A stretch of 64,000 nt of DNA from Variovorax beijingensis (GTDB lineage Bacteria; Pseudomonadota; Gammaproteobacteria; Burkholderiales; Burkholderiaceae_C), in NCBI RefSeq assembly GCF_003951285.1, contig NZ_RXFQ01000017.1:62001-126000 (forward strand), written 5' to 3'. Of this stretch, positions 17,501 to 23,612 are shown one piece after another. Each line of letters starts with the position of its first letter. Within the stretch, counting starts at the first letter, position 1. The position numbers and the translations under genes were made by a program. Under the pieces are notes generated by a model. That model was not told where the DNA came from, did not search any database, and saw only the letters and a list, made by a program, of their open reading frames with translations.

Positions 17501-17960
17501 GGCGCTCGCGGGCGGCGTGAGCCGGGAGCTGTCGACGCTGCTGAGCAGCGGCAACAGCAGCTGGGCCGGGGTGCTGGGGGTGTCGCTGCCGCTGTTCGAC
17601 TGGGGCCGCCGCTCGGCCAACATCACGGCCAACGAGGAGCGACTGGCAGCGGCCATGGCGTCCTATGAGCACGCCGCGCAAATGGCATTCCGCGAAACCG
17701 CCAACGCCCTGATCGCCGAGGACCACCTGCGCCCGCAACTGGAGGCGCAGCAGGCCCGCGTGCAGGCGCTGGAGAAGGTGGCGAACATTGCGCGCACGCG
17801 CTTTCGCAGCGGCCTGGAAGACTATTTTGCAAGCCAGGACGCCCAGCGCGAGCTCTATGCCGAGCAGCAGCAGCTGATCGAGCTGCAGCTCAAGGAGGCC
17901 GTGAACATGGTCAACCTCTACAAGGCCATTGGGGGCGGGTGGCAGGGCGCACGGGCCTGA
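14553..17960 (+). CDS. BcsA-like glycosyltransferase fused to NodT/OprM-like outer-membrane lipoprotein
   Basis: One uninterrupted frame encodes 1135 residues. Residues 1-530 are a membrane-embedded family 2 glycosyltransferase of the cellulose synthase type: DVFICTYNEE near 118-127, D205xD207 in VLDADF, E300-D301, and Q337RSRW341, with hydrophobic helices before and after. Residues about 540-640 form a weak PilZ-like region (RTRVR, NIAADG in place of D/NxSxxG). A hydrophobic helix (about 660-682) then ends in a lipobox, VVSG-C683, followed by Asn at +2. Residues 684-1135 match an outer-membrane efflux lipoprotein of the NodT family (two repeats, coiled coils). The protein may be one fusion that is later cleaved at C683, or a second start such as GTG 16533 may be used; no Shine-Dalgarno is visible there. 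Confidence 0.85.
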   Translation: MSHLIATPEFQLNALVAGLALLLMTWGRIDRTSHRVLFGALTALLLMRYAIWRVVATMPPSDLGFETLFAWVFLCFELMAIVYTLMSIHMLVRRRDNHQLADRGEALLRGRGAQVPAVDVFICTYNEELAVLEKTIIAAQAIDYPNLNVWVLDDTRRDWLREYCERRGVHYARRPDNSHAKAGNLNNGLRLSAGVTNAPYILVLDADFAPQRQIVYRMLGLFADRKVGLVQTPQFYYNADPIQHNLRATDSWVDEQRVFFDVLQPAKDAVDSAFCVGTSFIVRRDLITAAGGFPVGSVCEDIHTTYLLLRHGHITRWLGERLSNGLSAESIVDYINQRSRWCLGTVQLALLPDGPLRGRGYSFSARMHFLHGLLHWLGKPFMAMVMLAPALYWHAGVSVFHATPQAFASFGLPPLMMFWAYSYWISGRRCLPVFSEVSQLVAAMAVTSTLASAMLRPFGRPFKVTNKGLDRSKTVVHWKLVAMFGGLLVALQLGGASVALSGEALTPGDELNLVWTGIALLLCLAALMACVDLPRPEQEERFPWRARTRVRTAAGEGESRFVNIAADGALLEAKAPLKRLRVGQPLEVYVDPVGWLPARLAARSSAGAELRFAGTEAQREQLVSHVFNVPPSHVAVQVRPWKAASALLASAGFGSPGANFVRLALRLLLLVLATCVVLVVSGCNLTPPLKQPDLTVPSQWPAGTTAPNAEPVDWRSFVQDDELRGLITTALAQNRDLRAYAARAREARAVYAGSRASLFPQIGLSGHAQRAQTTTQGSLSPLGNVPTDGRVSSSFDIQAGVTSYELDFFGRQQSATQQTGSLAEAGNKDFAAAHMNLVGEVSNAYLTLRADRALLALANANESGLAANADMIGRAKAVGGAAQLDVYRAQSLLQNARVKQEEFRMRVAQDLQWLNVLVGQPVSPDTGSARPWPQRSTAQVAAGLPSSLLQRRPDLLAAYSRVEAANSGVGAAKAAMLPTISLTALAGGVSRELSTLLSSGNSSWAGVLGVSLPLFDWGRRSANITANEERLAAAMASYEHAAQMAFRETANALIAEDHLRPQLEAQQARVQALEKVANIARTRFRSGLEDYFASQDAQRELYAEQQQLIELQLKEAVNMVNLYKAIGGGWQGARA

Positions 17961-17977
17961 GCCGCCCCCGGGGATGA

Positions 17978-18259
17978 TCAGCCCACCTGGTTGATGGCGT
18001 CCTTCAACGCCTTGCCTGCCGCGAATTTCGCGCTCTTGCTCGCCTTGATCGTGATCTGCTCGCCGGTCGACGGATTGCGGCCGGTGCGCTCGGCACGGTC
18101 GGCCACGCTGAAGGTGCCGAAGCCGATCAGCTGCACGGTCTCCCCACGCACCAGGGCGCGCGAGAGTTGTTCGAGCGCCGAGTCGAAGGCGCGGCCGGCG
18201 TCGGCCTTGCTGAGGTTGGTGTCTTCTGCGATGGCGGCGATGAGTTCGGTCTTGTTCAA
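17978..18259 (-). CDS. hup: HU-family DNA-binding protein
   Basis: The 93-residue product (NKTELIAAIAED at the start, GFGTFSVADRAERTGRNP then GEQITI) is a complete HU/HupB-type nucleoid protein. The DNA-binding arm is 'RTGRNPSTGEQITIKASKSAKFAAGKALKDA'-like, of which only the pattern is given. Translation appears to start at TTG 18259, since the residue before Asn-Lys-Thr-Glu-Leu is Leu encoded by TTG and AAGGA lies 9 bases upstream; ATG and GTG starts farther up would add an atypical extension. The gene converges on the polysaccharide operon with only 17 bases between stop codons. HU bends DNA and affects chromosome compaction and transcription. Confidence 0.93.
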   Translation of the reverse strand: MNKTELIAAIAEDTNLSKADAGRAFDSALEQLSRALVRGETVQLIGFGTFSVADRAERTGRNPSTGEQITIKASKSAKFAAGKALKDAINQVG

Positions 18260-18576
18260 AACAGGAATTCCTTTCGATAGAACATTTGTGAAAACCACGG
18301 AGGGTCGTCCCCGAGTTTGACCGAATGCGGCGGGCGGATTCCCGCCCGGGCCCGCATATGTGCTTCTAAATCTGCGGACCTGTGACGGATGTCCGCTTCA
18401 CGCATTCGTGAAGTACTGGGCAGAACGGGGGGCTGGTTACTGTTTCTCACGTAAACCAAAGTCGATCGTGAAGCATTTCCTGTCTAAATGTTAGTAATTC
18501 ACATATCTTGTGGCCTCACTGACGGCCACGGCGCTCATCCGAAGCAGCGCCTGACAATTTCAACCAAGGAGTCCGC
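18260..18576. promoter_or_regulatory. Divergent intergenic region between hup and a small lipoprotein gene
   Basis: This 317-base region must hold the hup promoter on the minus strand and that of the lipoprotein on the plus strand. It contains two hairpin-forming repeats: GGGCGG-ATTC-CCGCCC near 18331-18346 and a perfect CTTCACG-CATT-CGTGAAG at 18396-18413. A copy of the 10-mer GATCGTGAAG lies at 18464-18473. From about 18440 on the sequence is AT-richer, as expected for promoters. No coding sequence is supported. Confidence 0.5.
18396..18413. repeat. Perfect inverted repeat, 7-bp arms
   Basis: CTTCACGCATTCGTGAAG is two perfect 7-base arms around a 4-base centre. It lies between the divergent hup and lipoprotein genes, so it could be an operator. 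The half-site CGTGAAG recurs in the intergenic motif GATCGTGAAG found at 18464, 21961 and, reversed, at 61914-61924. Confidence 0.45.
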
Positions 18577-18723
18577 ATGAAAAAAACCGCCGCCATTGTG
18601 ATCTTCTCGTTTGCGATGACCCTGCTCCTGAGTGCCTGCGTGTACCCCGTGGTGGACCCGGGGCCAGGGCCGGGCAAGGGCGGCTTCTGCCCGCCTGGAC
18701 AAGCCAAGAAGGGCAACTGCTGA
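18577..18723 (+). CDS. Small 48-residue lipoprotein
   Basis: ATG 18577 is preceded by AAGGAG at good spacing. The product is only 48 residues: a lipoprotein signal peptide (MKKTAAIVIFSFAMTLLLSA, then the lipobox Cys at 21) followed by a short Gly/Pro-rich mature part ending 'FCPPGQAKKGNC'. The residue after the lipidated cysteine is Val, compatible with outer-membrane sorting. Such tiny lipoproteins are common in Comamonadaceae but have no assigned role. It opens a run of small envelope genes. Confidence 0.75.
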   Translation: MKKTAAIVIFSFAMTLLLSACVYPVVDPGPGPGKGGFCPPGQAKKGNC

Positions 18724-18822
18724 CCCGCGACCCTGTGCAGCCTGCGCGGGCGGCAGTGCCGCGCGCCAGGCCTGCCTGAATCGAACGCTCGATCCGGGCC
18801 GGGAACACGAAGCCGCCACCTC

Positions 18823-19230
18823 ATGACTTCTGCATACACGCTCCGCCAGAACCGGATCGCACTCGTGGACTCCGACGCCCTGCAACGCATGTGCACCGGC
18901 AGTTCGCTGAAAGCCATCGGCATCGACCACGCCTCCTTCGAGCATCTTCATGGCCTGATCAACGCCGCCCGCGAAGGGCGGCGCTTCGATGCCATTCTTC
19001 TTGGACTGCACGCGGATGCAGCGCCGGTCGTGGCGCTCATTGCCGACGTGTGGAGCGCGCTCGGCCAGCGCGTTCACGTGTTCTTCATGGCGCATCCGAC
19101 CGAACTGCCCCACGCGCAGGAGGCGCTTTCGCGGTCGGCTGTCGGCGGATGGCGTTCGCAGGTGATTCTTTCCCCCGCGAGCGATGCCGAATTGCGCGCC
19201 GTCTTTCACGGCAAGGGATTCCATGCTTAG
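18823..19230 (+). CDS. Receiver-like protein of unknown function
   Basis: The 135-residue product resembles a response-regulator receiver fold without an output domain: 'RIALVDSDALQRM' for strand 1 with acidic residues, 'RRFDAILLGLHAD' where the phosphoacceptor strand should be, and 'RVHVFFMAHPTE' as a later strand. The usual phosphoacceptor Asp appears to be replaced (AILLGLHAD), so it is probably not phosphorylated. It overlaps the next gene by 8 bases, suggesting coupling. The receiver-like call is tentative. Confidence 0.5.
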   Translation: MTSAYTLRQNRIALVDSDALQRMCTGSSLKAIGIDHASFEHLHGLINAAREGRRFDAILLGLHADAAPVVALIADVWSALGQRVHVFFMAHPTELPHAQEALSRSAVGGWRSQVILSPASDAELRAVFHGKGFHA

Positions 19231-19468
19231 CCCGTTCCTCGGCGACCCGAGCCCGGACGAGCCGGCTCCACCTCCCGCGCGGCCGGCCTGGCTGGCCTTG
19301 CTGCCCGTGCTCCTGTACGTTCTGGCGACCGTTTCCTTTCTGGCCATGGCGATGCGGGTGCCAAACATCGTTGCCGCGGCCCTGTTCGTGACGGCGGCCA
19401 TCGTGTCGCTCGGGGCGGGCCTCATTCTCGGCTTGAGCCTGTGGCTCTTCCCGGAGCTTCCGCGCTAG
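19223..19468 (+). CDS. Small two-helix membrane protein
   Basis: ATG 19223 overlaps the previous stop codon, giving an 81-residue protein. After a Pro-rich cytoplasmic start (PSPDEPAPPPARP) there are two membrane helices ('ALLPVLLYVLATVSFLAMAM' and 'ALFVTAAIVSLGAGLILGLS'). No family was recognised. The overlap with the receiver-like gene and the neighbouring small membrane gene suggest one envelope-related transcript. An earlier in-frame start at 19184 would add 13 residues without helping the structure. Confidence 0.55.
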   Translation: MLSPFLGDPSPDEPAPPPARPAWLALLPVLLYVLATVSFLAMAMRVPNIVAAALFVTAAIVSLGAGLILGLSLWLFPELPR

Positions 19469-19484
19469 TTCTTCCGCCGCTTCG

Positions 19485-19508
19485 CAACGACAACGACAAC
19501 GACAACGA
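19485..19508 (+). repeat. Hexanucleotide tandem repeat (CAACGA)x4 abutting a start codon
   Basis: Four perfect copies of CAACGA occupy 19485-19508, and the last A is the first base of the ATG of the next small gene. The repeat takes the place where a Shine-Dalgarno sequence should be. Copy-number changes would alter the distance between the previous stop and this start without touching the frame. Confidence 0.7.
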
Positions 19509-19765
19509 TGAACAAGCCCGCACCGTCGATCTTCCGCATCCAGGATTGGCGCGGAACATTGGTTGCCGCCCTGGTCGCCCTCCTGATCGTGATGGCCGTG
19601 GTCATGAAGTGGCTGGTCGAATTCCAGGTTTCGGCGGCGCAGGAACGCCGATCGCTTGAGGCGCTTGCCCGCCGGGCCGAGGCGCAGTGCTTCGGACTCG
19701 CAACGCATCGCGCAACGCAGGCCTGCCTGGCGCAGCGTGCGGCCCAGGCCAATCTCGCAAAATAG
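19508..19765 (+). CDS. Small single-span membrane protein
   Basis: The 85-residue product has one membrane helix ('TLVAALVALLIVMAVVMKWLV', about residues 17-37) followed by an Ala/Arg/Gln-rich helix likely in the periplasm or forming a coiled coil. No family is recognised. The gene lacks a visible Shine-Dalgarno site; a CAACGA tandem repeat directly precedes the ATG. It converges on the AsmA-like gene, which ends 34 bases beyond. Confidence 0.5.
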   Translation: MNKPAPSIFRIQDWRGTLVAALVALLIVMAVVMKWLVEFQVSAAQERRSLEALARRAEAQCFGLATHRATQACLAQRAAQANLAK

Positions 19766-19799
19766 AAAGCGCCTTGCGGGCGGCAGGCCCGCGGCGCTG

Positions 19800-21812
19800 C
19801 TAGCGTGCCCTGGGCTGCTTGCCAGCCTTCGGCTTCTGGCGCGCGGCAGCCTCCAGCGGCGCGCATTCCGCGAACTCCTGCGAGCCCATGTTCAAGAGCG
19901 GCAGCAGCGCGGCAGCGGGCGCCACCGCGCCCAGCGCAATCGCCGAACCCAGCTTGAGCGCCACGGCGCCCTTGTCGACGCCGACGTCGGGGTTCTTGAA
20001 CGTGCCCTTGACGTACAGCGGCGAGCGCAGCGAAAGAACGCGCAGCGCCTTGTTCCGCGGCTGGATTTCCAGCGCGAGCTGTTCCCTGGAAAGATCGATG
20101 AGCCCGCTCACGTTGACGACCGACTCGTCCGTGTCCAGCACGAAGGAGCGCGTCTGCATGACGCCCTGCGTCACCGTGAAGTCGCTCGCAAGGCAGTTCA
20201 GCTGGACCTGCCTGTCGCCGAACAGCTGGGTCGCCACCACGCTGCCGATGTTCAGCCCCATGGCCTCGAGCAGGAACTTGCTCATCGTGCCCTTGGTCAC
20301 CAGCGCCTTCACCTCGCCGTTCGAAGTGCCCAGCAGGGCCGCGACGGAGTTGCCGGATGCGGACAGCGCCGCGTCGCCGCCGACTTCGCCCAGGCTGGCC
20401 TGCATGGTGTCCAGCGTCGGAAAGAGTTCCTTGATCCTGAGCCGGCGCGCCGAGAGCTGCAGGTTGGCGCGGATCGGGTCCTGCCGGCCGTCGAGCTTGA
20501 CCGTGGCGGCCAGGGTACCGCCCGCCACGCCAAAGCTCAACGGCGTGAGCGAGAGCACACTGTCCTTCAGGTGAAGATCCGCCACCAGGCTGTCGATGGG
20601 CAGGTCCTTCGCATGGAAGATCTTGCGGCCGGCAAACTTGACGTCCGCATCGATGCTGCCCCAGCTTGCGGTGTCGAACTTCTCCACCGGCAGCACCTTG
20701 CCCACCGGCTGGACGGCCGCGGCTCCCCGCTTGGCCTTGCTTGCGTTCGAATCGGCGCCGATCAGCGGCGCCAGGTCTTCCAGCCGCAGCTGGTTGGAGT
20801 GCACCTGGCCGCGCAGCAGCGGCCGCGGCTGCTGCGAGACGTATTCCAGCGTGCCCGCAATGTCGCTGGCGCCCACGCGCCCCTTGAAGTTCTCGTACAG
20901 CCAGCGCCCCCCGGCCTTGTCGAGCTTGCCGACCAGATGGCCTTCGGTGCTGAACGGGGGCGTGTTGGGCAGCGTGATGCCGGTGATCGGGTACAGGTGT
21001 GCCATGCTCGCGCCCGAGAGCTTGAGCCGCAGGTCCAGCGCGGCCAGCGCGTCGGGCTTGGTCAGCGTGCCGGCGATGTCGATGCGCGTTGCACCTACCT
21101 GCACGCCGGCCTGCAAGGGATAGGGCTTCGTGTCCTGCTGCAGCGAGAGTACGGCGCCGGCCTTGCCGCTTCCTTGCACCGGCGTCTGGCGGAAGGTGCC
21201 GCCGAGCTTCCAGCCGATGCCGTAGCCCTCGGCGCTTTCCGTGGGCAGGCTGTCGATGTCGACCTTGAGATCGAGCCTTGCCGTTGCATCGGCAAGCTTC
21301 ACCGTGCCTTGGCTCAGCACCAGCCGCTGCAGGTCGAGCTTCCAGCTCGAGGGCTCCGTGCCGCCGGGTGCGGCTGCCAGCGTCCAGTTGTTCTTGCCGT
21401 CCACGGTGCGTTCGAGCGACAGAACGGGGCCGGCGAGCTCGAGCGTGGGAATGCGGATGGTGTGGTTCAGCAGGGGCAGGGGGTTCAGCGAGAAGGTCAG
21501 CTGCCTGATCTCGGCCAGGTGCGGGCCGGTCTTGCCCCAGTCGGCATTGCCCAGCGTGATGTCCTGTGCGCTCAGCCTCGGCCACGGCACCCAGCGGCGC
21601 CAACCTGTTTCGGCTTCGGGGCTCGCCCACTGCAGGACCAGGTCGCCGCGGATCGCGAAGGGGCGGCCGGTCGCCTCGCTCACGCGCTGGTTGATCCATG
21701 GCCTGGCGCGGTTCCAGTCGAAGCTCAGGAGGGCCGCGATGCACAGCGCCACCAGCACCGACAGGAGAAGCAGGCCCCACCCCACGGCGCGGGGAAACAT
21801 CGATGATTTCAT
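19800..21812 (-). CDS. AsmA-family envelope protein
   Basis: The ATG at 21812 has an AGGGAG site 8 bases upstream and gives 670 residues; an earlier start would prepend a non-signal extension. An N-terminal membrane anchor ('GWGLLLLSVLVALCIAALLSF') is followed by the AsmA N-domain pattern ('WINQRVSEATGRPFAIRGD.L') and a long beta-rich body. The AsmA C-domain ('GVAGGTLAATVKLDG', 'LLGTSNGEVKALVTKGTMSKFLLEAMGL') and a Lys-rich tail follow. AsmA-like proteins are inner-membrane-anchored, span the periplasm and are linked to phospholipid traffic to the outer membrane and to outer-membrane protein assembly. It is transcribed away from a 190-base region shared with the 3' side of the UspA-type gene. 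Which AsmA subfamily it belongs to is unclear. Confidence 0.88.
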   Translation of the reverse strand: MKSSMFPRAVGWGLLLLSVLVALCIAALLSFDWNRARPWINQRVSEATGRPFAIRGDLVLQWASPEAETGWRRWVPWPRLSAQDITLGNADWGKTGPHLAEIRQLTFSLNPLPLLNHTIRIPTLELAGPVLSLERTVDGKNNWTLAAAPGGTEPSSWKLDLQRLVLSQGTVKLADATARLDLKVDIDSLPTESAEGYGIGWKLGGTFRQTPVQGSGKAGAVLSLQQDTKPYPLQAGVQVGATRIDIAGTLTKPDALAALDLRLKLSGASMAHLYPITGITLPNTPPFSTEGHLVGKLDKAGGRWLYENFKGRVGASDIAGTLEYVSQQPRPLLRGQVHSNQLRLEDLAPLIGADSNASKAKRGAAAVQPVGKVLPVEKFDTASWGSIDADVKFAGRKIFHAKDLPIDSLVADLHLKDSVLSLTPLSFGVAGGTLAATVKLDGRQDPIRANLQLSARRLRIKELFPTLDTMQASLGEVGGDAALSASGNSVAALLGTSNGEVKALVTKGTMSKFLLEAMGLNIGSVVATQLFGDRQVQLNCLASDFTVTQGVMQTRSFVLDTDESVVNVSGLIDLSREQLALEIQPRNKALRVLSLRSPLYVKGTFKNPDVGVDKGAVALKLGSAIALGAVAPAAALLPLLNMGSQEFAECAPLEAAARQKPKAGKQPRAR

Positions 21813-22002
21813 TTTTTCACTCCCTTGAGACGGCCCTTGCGCAATGCAGCCATTGCAGGGCACTGTACCTTCCGCAGCTCTGCGCGAACTGCGAACGGCA
21901 GCAAGGGAGTGAGTCGCCCCGGGAGCGGCGCGTTCACGAGGGCGGCCGATGCCGGCGCCCGATCGTGAAGAATTTCACTTCGAGCGCGCTTCGATCAGGC
22001 TT

Positions 22003-22449
22003 CTATCGCAGCACCAGCACCGGAATGTGCGAGTGGGTCAGCACATGCAGCGTCTCGCTGCCCATCAGCAGCCGCGCCAGGCTGCGCCGGCCATGCGAGG
22101 CCATCACGATCAGGTCGCACTCCTGGTTCTTGGCCGTGGCGATGATGGCTTCGGCCACCTGGTTCGACTTCATGACGATGGCCTGCGCGCTGCGCACCCC
22201 CCTGGCGATGGCGGCGCTCCTGACCGCATCGACCAGGCGCTGGGCGGCCTGTTGCGCCTGTTCTTGCGAGGCTTCGATCTCGCGCTGGTTCAGCACCATC
22301 GAGCCTTCGAAATAGCCATAAGGCTGGAGGTGCGCGACGTTGACGCTCACCAGTTCCGCCTGAGCCAGCAGGGCAAGATCGATGGCGGTGGCGACCGCCT
22401 GTTCGGAGAGCGAAGAGCCATCGGTGGCGACGAGAATACGCTTGTACAT
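22003..22449 (-). CDS. UspA-family universal stress protein
   Basis: Starting at ATG 22449 with AAGGAG 6 bases upstream, this 148-residue protein has 'YKRILVATDGSSLSEQA' at the start and the ATP-binding pattern G-2x-G-9x-G-(S/T) near the end ('IVMASHGRRSLARLLMGSETLHVL'). It is a single-domain, probably nucleotide-binding, cytoplasmic stress protein. Upstream, on the same strand, are a long perfect hairpin (22534-22572) and the DJ-1/PfpI gene. The role is inferred from the family only. Confidence 0.93.
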   Translation of the reverse strand: MYKRILVATDGSSLSEQAVATAIDLALLAQAELVSVNVAHLQPYGYFEGSMVLNQREIEASQEQAQQAAQRLVDAVRSAAIARGVRSAQAIVMKSNQVAEAIIATAKNQECDLIVMASHGRRSLARLLMGSETLHVLTHSHIPVLVLR

Positions 22450-22533
22450 GGCCGACTCCTTGGCCCCCGGCACTGCGGGTGCCTTCGCATTTCAGTCTAG
22501 TTCGCGGGTATGGGCGCTACAAGCAAGGAAGCT

Positions 22534-22572
22534 GGGCTCCCGCCCCTAATCGCGAGCCAGGGGCGGGAGCCC
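22534..22572. repeat. Perfect 14-bp inverted repeat, strong hairpin
   Basis: GGGCTCCCGCCCCT (22534-22547) and its exact reverse complement (22559-22572) flank an 11-base spacer. It lies between the 3' end of the DJ-1/PfpI gene and the start of the UspA-type gene, both on the minus strand. With 14 GC-rich pairs it would form a very stable stem, but no T-run follows on either strand. It may end DJ-1 transcription, shield an mRNA end, or be one copy of a dispersed intergenic repeat. Confidence 0.7.
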
Positions 22573-22665
22573 GCGCCGCCGCGCCCTGGCAGCGCGGCCG
22601 GCACCCGATTCAGAGAGTCGAGCGGAAGGAGCCGCCCTCGACGCGCACCGCGGCGTTGGTGTGGT

Positions 22666-23538
22666 TTATTTCTCGAGGCGCTTGAGCATTTCTTTGGCCA
22701 CGCCGACCGCCGAGGCGGGGTTCTGGCCGGTAATGAGCTCACGGTCGCTCACGACGTTCGAAGTGAACGGGACCTTGTTGCTGCTGTAGGCGCCGCCGGC
22801 CAGCTGCAGCGCGGTCTGCGGATAGAACTTCATCACGCCACCCTGGAGCAGCCCCTTGGCCAGTTCTTCCTCCTGATTGCTGATCACGGTCATGCGATAG
22901 CCCGCATAGATCCAGTTGGGGCGCTGCCCGACCGTGCCGCGCGCCGCCAACCGGGTCGTGAAGCCTTGTGCATCGGACAAGGTCGAGAGCAGGGCGATCG
23001 GACCGTGGCATACGAGCGCCGTGGTCTTGTTGCGTGCATGGAAGTCGGCGAGCAGCCGGCCCAGTTCAGGGCTGGTGAGCAGATCCTGCATGGGCGCGTG
23101 GCCGCCCGGAACATAGACCGCATCGAAATGCGCATAGCCGATCTGTGCGACGCGCGAGAGGCTCATCACCGGCGAGTCCGTGCGCGAGGTGAGCTTCAGC
23201 TTGTCGAGCAGCGCCTTGTGCTGCTCCATGGCGGACACGTCGCCGTCGAAGTACATCTTGTCGACCGATGACGCATCCACCGTGGGCGCATTTCCCCGCG
23301 GCGTGGCGAAAGTCACTTGATGGCCGGCGTCCAGCAGCAGCTTCACCGGCTGCATCAACTCGTTCAGGTAGAAGCCGGTGGCGAAGACCTTGCCGTCCTT
23401 CAGGTCGAGGTGGTCGGAGTCCGACAGGACGACCAGCACGTTGGCGGCCTGGGCGCCGAGTGCGCAAAGGCCGAGCAGCGCAGCGGCGACGAGGGGGCGT
23501 AGAGGGAGAACGGATGGGGATGCGGTGGTGGAAGTCAT
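22666..23538 (-). CDS. Exported DJ-1/PfpI (Hsp31-like) family protein
   Basis: The 290-residue protein has a signal peptide (hydrophobic run to about residue 31, cleavage after AQA), which is unusual because most DJ-1/PfpI relatives are cytoplasmic. The mature part has the class I glutamine-amidotransferase-like fold: 'NVLVVLSDSD', a Glu in GFYLNEL, 'VYVPGGHAPM', and the nucleophile elbow with C177 in ALVCHGP. This matches Hsp31/glyoxalase III-type enzymes that use Cys-His-Glu. The gene is divergent from a LysR regulator with 74 bases between starts, so that regulator probably controls it. A role against reactive aldehydes or protein glycation in the periplasm is an inference. Confidence 0.85.
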   Translation of the reverse strand: MTSTTASPSVLPLRPLVAAALLGLCALGAQAANVLVVLSDSDHLDLKDGKVFATGFYLNELMQPVKLLLDAGHQVTFATPRGNAPTVDASSVDKMYFDGDVSAMEQHKALLDKLKLTSRTDSPVMSLSRVAQIGYAHFDAVYVPGGHAPMQDLLTSPELGRLLADFHARNKTTALVCHGPIALLSTLSDAQGFTTRLAARGTVGQRPNWIYAGYRMTVISNQEEELAKGLLQGGVMKFYPQTALQLAGGAYSSNKVPFTSNVVSDRELITGQNPASAVGVAKEMLKRLEK

Positions 23539-23612
23539 GATTCGACTGTATTGATGGTTGCTCGGGCGATAAACTGGTGTTCGGGGAAAAAATTAGTTCT
23601 TTGGGGGACAAG

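Noticed and set aside
14451..17738. Open frame of about 1095 codons antisense to the glycosyltransferase fusion
   Set aside because: It is a codon-bias shadow: low-complexity Arg/His/Gly/Gln composition and no domain, opposite a strongly matching gene.
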